From contig NC_052481.1 of NCBI RefSeq assembly GCF_009730915.1, positions 18,968,386-19,032,385 on the forward strand: a stretch of DNA of 64,000 nt. The letters are read 5' to 3'. Below, in pieces: positions 56,778 to 64,000 of this stretch. The notes beneath the pieces were generated by a model. It was not told the origin of the DNA. It worked only from the letters and a program-made list of their open reading frames with translations, and did not search any database. Source of the DNA: Dioscorea cayenensis subsp. rotundata. Its lineage: Eukaryota; Streptophyta; Magnoliopsida; Dioscoreales; Dioscoreaceae. Position numbers and translations under genes: made by a program. Each line of letters starts with the position of its first letter. Positions within the stretch are counted from its first letter, which is position 1.

Positions 56778-57611
56778 ATGGCAGACCACGGTTTCCATGC
56801 CAGATCAAACAGCATGCCTACAAGATCCCACCCCATGATAGCCACAGCAGAGGAAGACCTGAACAAGCTAATAGCTTGTGTCATGGTGTCACCAAAGATG
56901 ATCTGCAAATCATTGAGCAGTCTTGGTGCTTTCTATGACTGCACTGAAGAGCTCCTTCACTTGCCTAGCAACCAACAGGCCTTCTCTCATTCACAGGAGA
57001 AGAAATGGGTGGAAGAGGAGTTAGATGCTTCTCTAAGGTTGGTGGAACTCTGTGGCATCATTAGAGATACCTTGGCTGCAACAAAAGAGCATGGTCAAGA
57101 ACTTGAGATGGTTCTAAGAAGGAAGAGAAGCATGATCAATGAAAGCAAACATCAATTTCACATTCAGTCAGAAAAGAAGACAAGAAAGAGTATCAAGAAC
57201 TGTGTAAAAGCATTGAAGCAGATGGATGGGAAGGACTCTGATAGATCAACAGTTTCTAAGATGTTTACTGAAGCTAGAGAAGTCACTATTTCTCTCTTGC
57301 AATCAGTTGCATCTTCTTTACCTCCAAGCTCCACACAGAAAAAGAGCAGATGGTCTATTGTTTCAAAGGCATTGAACAAACACAAGGTGACATGCGAAAA
57401 GTTTGAAGATTCAAATTGTGGCAATTTCTCATTCAATTCAATATATGAGTGTGTTTCATGCAAAGATGTTGATGCCTTGAGAGTGGTGAAGGCACAAGAT
57501 CAATTGGCAGAAATTATGACCAGTTTAGAAGGGCTTGAGATGGAATTAGAGTCCCTCTACAGGAGACTAATCAGAAACAGAGTTTCATTTCTTAACCTCC
57601 TTAGCCATTAG
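56778..57611 (+). CDS. DUF241 family protein, copy 7 (277 aa)
   Basis: Intronless member, function unknown. It starts MADHGFHARSNSMPTRSHP and carries the common blocks plus the cassette CEKFEDSNCGNFSFN. It ends RNRVSFLNLLSH as in copy 4. It is a mosaic: the C-terminal third and 3' flank are nearly identical to copy 4, the KEHGQ/SEKKTRKS part resembles copy 6, and a short tract at about 57273-57291 (GCTAGAGAAGTCACTATTT) matches copies 2 and 8 while copy 4 differs at four bases. It lies in duplicated block B. The 3' block is at about 57642-57682. Confidence 0.9.
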   Translation: MADHGFHARSNSMPTRSHPMIATAEEDLNKLIACVMVSPKMICKSLSSLGAFYDCTEELLHLPSNQQAFSHSQEKKWVEEELDASLRLVELCGIIRDTLAATKEHGQELEMVLRRKRSMINESKHQFHIQSEKKTRKSIKNCVKALKQMDGKDSDRSTVSKMFTEAREVTISLLQSVASSLPPSSTQKKSRWSIVSKALNKHKVTCEKFEDSNCGNFSFNSIYECVSCKDVDALRVVKAQDQLAEIMTSLEGLEMELESLYRRLIRNRVSFLNLLSH

Positions 57612-58745
57612 ATCTTTGTGCCTAAACCATACATTGTAACTGGCATCCACATTTTAAAGGAAATTGCTGGTCATCTTTTGTACATCATGTTTTCTGTGTA
57701 GGACTTGAAATATATACATGAATTTTCTTCAACCAAGTATCAGTATTCTACAGGATTATTTGTTCATAAATAAATTCTCATCAATTGAGTTGAACTATAT
57801 ATGTTCAGAAACAAAAACAAATGATTCAGAAACTTTTTAGCTATGATCTTTCCATTTTATAAAATACAACGAGAAAAAGTTTCACAGGTAAAGAAAATTG
57901 GTGGACCTCTAATACACCATCCTCCTCACCAGTTCAAAGACTTAAATAACCCACTTTGAAATTCAGTTATTAAAAAAAAACCCAAAATGCTTGATTCCAA
58001 TTAATTCTAAATGTCTGCATGCAAAGGCTCCAACTCTGGGATTTTCTTTGTATGGAAAAGAAGAAACACAAGGCAGTACAAACCTCTCATTTCAACAAAG
58101 ACCTAGCTACAAGTCTGCAAGTATTGTTTCTTGTAATCATCCATATCATTTTGCAATACAAATCACATTTAGATTCCACTATTTCTTCTTAAAATGAAAA
58201 ACAGATTGAAAAAAATATTAATAAAGTTATTTTCTCAGCAGATTCCAGTTTTTCCTTCATTCTAAACATTAATTTATGAGACATCATTGAGATAAACACT
58301 TACCTTTATTAATCACTAAAATTCACTTTGTTGTACTCCACCTTCCATATCCTTAATTTCACTCATGCTTGTTTGTTCTGCAATTTCCATGCAGCTTCTG
58401 TCTAACAAACACAAAAATGACGTTATATAAATCTCATGAAACCAGTTTCTCTCTTATGTGTCCATTAATTTTTTTAAAGTACATTTTAGTCTAATGGGGA
58501 ACATCAAGAAGGCAAACAGGCAGAGGACCATTGTACATCTCATATAAATCCTTAAAACTAAACTGTGATTAAGCATTGTCTTCTCAAGCCATGCAAGAAG
58601 TTTTTGTAAACATATCAAATTGCGCATGAGGATAATATGATGGCTACACAAATAGTGTTATGTATCGATTTTCTTGTGTGTATGGTACTAGACAGGCAGG
58701 TGACAAGTACTGAGATCATAATACATGCACAAGTGCATAATTAGA
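57612..58745. other. 3' flank of DUF241 copy 7, no gene
   Basis: Duplicate of 38009-39148. The match ends near 58745, after which the spacer proper to copy 8 begins. Open frames at 57991-58197 and 58454-58651 have no recognised domain. Confidence 0.65.
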
Positions 58746-58807
58746 AACATATTGCTCATGGATCTGCATGTCATGATTGATTCAATATTAGCCAGGTTCA
58801 ATTAACA

Positions 58808-58967
58808 ATGCATGGAGTAAAGAAATATTAGATGGCTGCATCCTGCCTGGGAGAAGTGGTGCAAGATCATTAGTGACAACCCAGAGATGCATTGGTCACA
58901 CATGATCATGATTCTTGGTGTCTCCCAAATTATCTACTTGATAATTAGTCGGTACAACTTGTATAAG
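58808..58967 (+). promoter_or_regulatory. Conserved upstream module and TATA box of DUF241 copy 8
   Basis: ATGCATGGAGTAAAG, CCTGGGAGAAGTGGTGCAAG, ATTAGTGACAACCC, CACACATGATCATGATTCTT and TATAAG at 58962-58967, 91 bp before the ATG. It is closer to copies 2 and 9 than to copies 3-7. Confidence 0.65.
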
Positions 58968-59052
58968 TAGAAAGAATTCACAAGGCTAAAAAACTAAACT
59001 CATTCTCCTTGTTTCCATACTAGTTTCTTCTTTGAAGGAAAGAACTTCAAAA

Positions 59053-59874
59053 ATGGCAGACCAAGGTTTCCATGTTAGATCAAACAGTTTGCCTTCAAGA
59101 TCCCACCCAGTCACTGCAACAGCAGAGGAAGAGCTGAACGAGCTAAAAGCTTGTGTCATGGTGCCACCGAAGATGATCGGCAAAGCACTGAGCAGTCTTG
59201 GTGCTTTCTATGACTTCATTGAGGAGCTTCTTCAGATGCCTAGCACCCAACAAGTCCTTTCTCATTCTCAAGAGAAGATATGGGTGGAAGAGGAATTGGA
59301 AGTTTCTCCAAGGTTGGTAGAGCTCTGTGGCATCATTAGAGATACCTTGGCTGTGACCAAAGAGCATGCTCAAGAACTTGAGATGGTTCTAAGAAGGAAG
59401 AGAAGCATGACCAATGAAAGCAAACAACAGTTTCACATTCAGTCAGATAAGAAGACAAGAAAGAGTATCAAGAATTGTGTAAAAGCATTGAAGCAAATGG
59501 ATGGGAAGGACTCTGATAGATCAAGTACAGTATCTAAGATGTTCACTGAAGCTAGAGAAGTCACTATTTCTCTCTTACAATCAGTTGCATCTTCTTTATA
59601 TCCAAGCTCAGCACAGAAGACTAGCAAGTGGTCTATTGTTTCAAAGGCATTGCACAAGAAGAAGGTGGTGGATGCAAATGGCATTAATTTCTCATTCAAT
59701 TCAATATATGAGTGTGTCTCATGCAAAGATGTTGATGACTTGAGAGTGGTGAAGGCACTTGATGAATTGACAGCAATCATGAGTAGCTTAGAAGACCTTG
59801 AAATGGAACTTGAGCCTCTCTATCGGAGACTAATAAGAAAGAGAGTGTCCCTTCTCAATCTGCTATGCCTATAA
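59053..59874 (+). CDS. DUF241 family protein, copy 8 (273 aa)
   Basis: Intronless member, function unknown. It starts MADQGFHVRSNSLPSRSHP. It has the usual blocks (MVPPKMIGKAL, WVEEELEVSPRLVELC, LRRKRSM). Bases 59365-59667 are nearly identical to copy 2 (one difference in 303). Right after this the sequence switches to the short cassette type (VVDANGINFSFN), two residues shorter than copy 1, and ends NLLCL. This junction marks an exchange between family members. The 3' block with ATTTTAAAGGAATTGC is at about 59938-59960, behind a (TA)n tract. Confidence 0.9.
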   Translation: MADQGFHVRSNSLPSRSHPVTATAEEELNELKACVMVPPKMIGKALSSLGAFYDFIEELLQMPSTQQVLSHSQEKIWVEEELEVSPRLVELCGIIRDTLAVTKEHAQELEMVLRRKRSMTNESKQQFHIQSDKKTRKSIKNCVKALKQMDGKDSDRSSTVSKMFTEAREVTISLLQSVASSLYPSSAQKTSKWSIVSKALHKKKVVDANGINFSFNSIYECVSCKDVDDLRVVKALDELTAIMSSLEDLEMELEPLYRRLIRKRVSLLNLLCL

Positions 59875-60670
59875 TTTTTTCGCTCTCAATGTGTGTGTCT
59901 ATATATATATATATATATACACGCACATTGTGATTGGCTTCCACATTTTAAAGGAATTGCTGGTCATGTTTTGAACATCAAATTTCTATGCAAGATTTGT
60001 AATACATGAAATATTTTCAGTAAAGATAGACACTTCTAGTAATTTTCATCTCTTTGGGCTTTGCTTATTTTCCAACAACATCAGTAGATGCAAACCAAAC
60101 CAATGCAGCATATCCTCAGCAATAGAGAATAGAAGTAGTGATAATTGAACTCGAAATACCAATCTACTTTTCCCATCTATCAATTCTGTTATAATCTAAT
60201 GTTTCTAATCACTCCTGAAATAACTAGTATTTACATATGTTGGACTAACTAATAGTCATCGGTTAATTTAGAAAAAATGGATTTGAATATATAAGCCTGG
60301 GTTTCTCATTTTCTCAACATAAGATTTTGGATTGAATTAAACCTAAATAATATTTTTGGTTTGCATCTAATATGGACATAATTTCATTATTTTAACTCCA
60401 CTCCACGCAACTGCCCTCGTTTGTTGGTAAGAGTTTTTAGAGAACAGCACCACTGATAAATTACTTTTATTTTGCTGCAAATAAGATGTTGCAACGTTTG
60501 AAATAATAACAATGGTTTAATTAGTAGTAAATTAAGTTAAAAGACTGTTGGGGAGACAAGGAGACATAAGATCCCCGTGCACAATATATAATTTCATAAT
60601 ATTCAGAAGTCACGTTGCCAATAGGTCTAACAAACATTGCAATCAAGATTAGCCATGTTCAACAAACAAT

Positions 60671-60830
60671 GCATGGAGTAAAGAAAGAGCAGATGCCTGA
60701 AACCTGCTTGGGAGAAGTGGTACAAGATCATTAGTGACAACCAGGAGATACAATGGCCACACATGATCATGATTCCTACTGTCTTCCTAGTTATCAATCT
60801 AAGCAGTAGTTGCTTCTTAGGTATAAATAG
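60671..60830 (+). promoter_or_regulatory. Conserved upstream module and TATA box of DUF241 copy 9
   Basis: GCATGGAGTAAAGAAAGAGC, CCTGCTTGGGAGAAGTGG, ATTAGTGACAACCAGG, CACACATGATCATGATTCC and TATAAATAG at 60822-60830, 93 bp before the ATG; the best TATA box of the array. Confidence 0.7.
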
Positions 60831-60914
60831 GACTCAAGAGGTTCAGCCTCAGAGCATTCATCTTGTTTCTCCATCCTTGAATTGTTATATAGTTCTCTGT
60901 GAAGAAGAGCAGAG

Positions 60915-61751
60915 ATGGAAGACCAAGGTTTCCATGTTAGATCAAACAGTTTGCCTTCAAGATCACATCCAATCAGTGCAACAGCAGAGGAAGAGCTGAA
61001 CAAGCTAAAAGCTTGTGTCATGGTGTCACCAAAGATGATCGGCAAATCATTATTGAACAGTCTTTGTGTTTTCTATGACTGCATTGAAGAGTTACTTCAC
61101 TTGCCTAGCAACCAACAAGTCCTTTCTCATTCTCAAGAGAAGAGATGGGTGGAAGAGGAGTTGGATGCTTCGTTAAGGTTGGTAGAACTCTGTGGTATCA
61201 TAAGAGATACATTGGCCGCAACAAAAGAGCATGCTCAAGAACTTGAGATGGTTCTAAGAAGGAAGAGAAGCATGACCAATGAAAGCAAACGGCAGTTTCA
61301 CATTCAGTCAGATAAGAAGACAAGAAAGAGTATCAAGAATTGTGTAAAAGCATTGAAGCAAATGGATGGCAAGGACTCTGATAGATCAACAGTGTCTAAG
61401 ATGTTCACTGAAGCAAGAGATGTCACCATATCTCTCTTGCAATCAGTTGCATCTTCTTTATCTCCAAGCACCACACAGAAGACCAACAGATGGTCTTTTG
61501 TCTCAAAGGCATTGCACAAGAAGAAGGTGACATGTGAGGAGTTTGAAGATTCAAATTGCGGCGATTTCTCATTCAATTCAATATATGAGTTTGTTTCATG
61601 CAAAGATATTGATGGCTTGAGAGCGATGAAGGCACAAGAACGATTGGCAGAAATGATGATTAGCTTAGAAAGGCTTGAGATAGAATTAGAGTCTCTCTAC
61701 AGGAGACTAATTCGAAACAGAGTCTCCCTTCTCAACCTGCTAAGCCTATAA
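60915..61751 (+). CDS. DUF241 family protein, copy 9 (278 aa)
   Basis: Last member of the array, intronless, function unknown. It starts MEDQGFHVRSNSLPSRSHP, with no in-frame ATG before it. Blocks are MVSPKMIGKSLLNSL (one residue longer than the others here), WVEEELDASLRLVELC, LRRKRSM, acidic cassette CEEFEDSNCGDFSFN and a C-terminal helix LERLEIELESLYRRL ending NLLSL. The leader between TATA and ATG differs from the other copies. The 3' block with ATTTTAAAAGGAATTGC is at about 61788-61805. Confidence 0.9.
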   Translation: MEDQGFHVRSNSLPSRSHPISATAEEELNKLKACVMVSPKMIGKSLLNSLCVFYDCIEELLHLPSNQQVLSHSQEKRWVEEELDASLRLVELCGIIRDTLAATKEHAQELEMVLRRKRSMTNESKRQFHIQSDKKTRKSIKNCVKALKQMDGKDSDRSTVSKMFTEARDVTISLLQSVASSLSPSTTQKTNRWSFVSKALHKKKVTCEEFEDSNCGDFSFNSIYEFVSCKDIDGLRAMKAQERLAEMMISLERLEIELESLYRRLIRNRVSLLNLLSL

Positions 61752-61805
61752 CTTCTTTTTCTGTCTATATATCTTGTGTCTGGCATCCACATTTTAAAAG
61801 GAATT

Positions 61806-64000
61806 GCCAGTCATCTTTTATCAATCAAATTTCTGTGCATAATTATAGTACATATGTTTCACTATAAGATCAATACTTGCAGTAATTTTCATTTCTCGGG
61901 TCATCGTCATTTTCAAACAAAATTGACATTGTTACCAGTGTTCTTCTTGGCATATGAGTCCTCCTTATATCTAATTAACGCCTTTAAGGATATTGTTTTG
62001 ATCTTCCATGCAAGACATATTATCCCTCTTACCGGAATCATTTGGTTGACAAAAACCAACATAATTTCTATTCAAATTAGATCCTGATTGACTGATCAAT
62101 TCATATTCAAGTGAACCTTAATTGCTTCTACTGAATCTTATTGAAATTTAAAATTTTATATTCTTTCAGTTTTAATTCACATGCAAGATTTGTCCTCTTG
62201 TAATCTTTAACTACAAGCCATGAACTTAAAAGGATGAGCACAAAGTGATAAATAGCCTTATCTTCTCTTAATTTATTATGGCATTTACTTGTGAGAAATC
62301 ATGAATTAAAAGTGGAATTCAAAGATTCTTTGTGATAAATTAACTGGGACTAACCAATGCTTGTAGATAATGTCTCTTTTTCAAACCAAACAACATCAAA
62401 TAAATGAGGTCAATGAGATTTTCAATTTTAAGTTTTCAAGTCCTAACAAGAGGGTGGTGCAACAAACTATATTATTTGGTTGTTAACAAAAAAGAAGACA
62501 CATATAACGAATGACTTGGATGAGAAGTCAACTAAATTCATTCCAAACCAAACTTTTAGAAACAAGATGAAAAGATACAACAGATCTACTTGCAAAAACA
62601 TCATGCGTTGGATTTCAGCTTCTTGTCATCTAGACACTCAACAGAACTGAGACAAGTAGTTCTGCAAACAAATTAAAAAGTTCATGATTGAAATCTCATC
62701 AAGAATAAAGAAAAATAATAATTGGATGATTCCATCTGTTTGGCAAAAGTTCTACAAGAAGCATAATGACAACCAGGTTCCCAATGATAAAGAAAGACCA
62801 GATTCTACATGTCTTCTATCCAGCATCCCCTTTAGAGGAAAGACATACAAGACTGAATTAAGCTCAAATCTATTAATTCATGGTATGATAAATGCGTGAA
62901 GCAGAAGAACGGACATTTGGTTGTTAATCAGAATAAATGCAGAAATAATTTCTGAAAAACAATGCACATTTGATTTCTCACAAAAATCATTGAGAATGGA
63001 CTAGTCTAAGTAGATCTCTGTGATGATTTCAGACCTTGTTGGCCACTTTTGTACTTCAATTGTTTTGGTAAATAACTTGTGGTGTATTGGAGTAACTAAT
63101 AATCTCATATCAGTTAATTTCATAAATGTAGATCGGAATATATACGCTTGGATATCTCATTTTATTGGCTTAAAAACTTGTCCAAATAATATGTCTAGTT
63201 TGCATTTGACAAAATATCAAAACTTATTTAATTAGTTTGTTTGGTTTGAAAATAGACTAGCATTTAGCATGCATTAAGAGGTGTATTAGATTAACTAATA
63301 GTCCTACAAGGGTCACTCATCCTATTAGTTTAAGCTTTTAGAATGAATCAAATCTAGATAATATGTTTCACATATGTTTGGTTTCCCTTCAGTACAATGT
63401 CCTTAATGCCATTACAAATCAAAAGGTCTATAGTTTGCTTACAAAACATTCTGAGTTTTTACCTGGAAACCGCTCATCATACACCACCAAGAGAAGTCGC
63501 ATTATAAGAAGTCAATCCAAGATGCATCATGCCTGCTCGCAATCACTATTTACCTGTTTCCTGAAGAATATTAAAGGCATCTCAGATTGTCAGATCATAA
63601 TTAATAAAGCTCAGCATACAAATTAATCACTCAAGCTTCTTATTCAATGTAAAATGCAATTAAGAAAACTCAAGGTGCAAATAATCCCATGGTGAATAAA
63701 CACAAGTATTGAGCCAACAGTCCTGAAAACAACTGGAAGATAAATATTCCAATAAGACGAGACAACCAAATTTGTTCCTAGGCTTTTGCACAAAAAGACT
63801 TGAGGCCTGAAAACAGGCCTTTTTTTTTTGGTATGCACAAGTTGCATTTAGAAACTAAGAAGTACAATTACATACTGCTTGCAAGTATACACTCCAAAAG
63901 AAAGAATGAAAAGTTTGGCATCATTTTACATGAGGAAAATCTCGATAACTTTGTACAAACTCGATTAAGCTCACATAATTCAGAATCTGAGCTAAAAATA
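61806..64000. other. Right flank: degraded repeats, no gene recognised
   Basis: AT-rich. Two degraded copies of a repeat also seen at about 60236-60400 lie at about 63085-63240 and 63285-63390 (shared AACTAATAGTC, TCTCATTTT, AATAATATG and TGGTTTGCAT-like words). None of the open frames here has a recognised domain. Confidence 0.5.
62690..62790 (+). pseudogene. Relic of a DUF241 upstream module without a gene
   Basis: AATAAAGAAAAATAAT, then TCTGTTTGGCAAAAGTTCTA and TAATGACAACCAGG align in order and spacing with the module before copy 9 (GTAAAGAAAG, CCTGCTTGGGAGAAGTGGTA, TAGTGACAACCAGG). No TATA box or DUF241 frame follows. Agreement by eye is about 70% over 45 bases, so this is tentative. Confidence 0.4.

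Larger units (their letters stand above)
53862..58745. repeat. Segmental duplication, copy B (contains DUF241 copy 7)
   Basis: Partner of 34177-39148, in the same order: LINE 3' fragments (zinc-binding domain at 54500-54800), spacer, DUF241 copy 7 and 3' flank. It differs by a 492-bp MITE at 55063 and by lacking the solo LTR of copy A. Confidence 0.85.

Noticed and set aside
1-64000. CRISPR arrays, operons, rRNA or tRNA genes
   Set aside because: This is plant nuclear DNA: no regularly spaced repeats with unique spacers, and no tRNA cloverleaf or rRNA signature was noticed on reading. The tRNA-like words are primer sites of retroelements.

Overview
The window is nuclear DNA of a flowering plant. 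It is AT-rich and dense in transposons: Copia LTR elements, a TRIM, plant L1-type LINEs, CACTA transposons and a foldback MITE. The only clearly functional host genes are a plant-specific tandem family, and captured host exons keep GT/AG splice borders. I cannot resolve the species.

Left part (1-14.4 kb): the 3' end of a Copia element is followed by a decayed PQ-loop transporter fragment with three ordered exons, including a 27-nt mini-exon. Next come one terminus of a CACTA-like element and a LINE RNase H tail. A bounded CACTA element (7124-13991, TGA target duplication) carries two consecutive Notchless exons and a calmodulin-like EF-hand exon, all on the minus strand.

Middle and right (14.4-61.8 kb): nine tandem copies of an intronless gene family that I assign to DUF241 all lie on the plus strand, at 14705, 30628, 33182, 37175, 39681, 44702, 56778, 59053 and 60915. 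Eight have open frames of 273-278 codons. The one at 39681 is frameshifted and has lost its TATA box. Each copy has a recognisable upstream module; seven keep a TATA box 87-97 bp before the ATG. A shared 3' block also recurs. The family is mosaic: two alternative C-terminal cassettes and near-identical tracts shared by distant copies point to gene conversion or unequal crossing over.

The spaces between these genes are filled by transposons: a Copia element with both LTRs and a 5-bp target duplication (16410-22098), a truncated Copia abutting a TRIM (25546-28404), and LINE copies on both strands. Nested comparisons allow relative dating. A segmental duplication (34.2-39.1 kb and 53.9-58.7 kb) has a solo LTR in one copy and a MITE in the other. 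A 1.3-kb tandem duplication (51378-54350) spans a LINE-LINE junction and has a solo LTR in one copy only. The last 2 kb holds degraded repeats and what looks like a gene-less relic of the family's upstream module.
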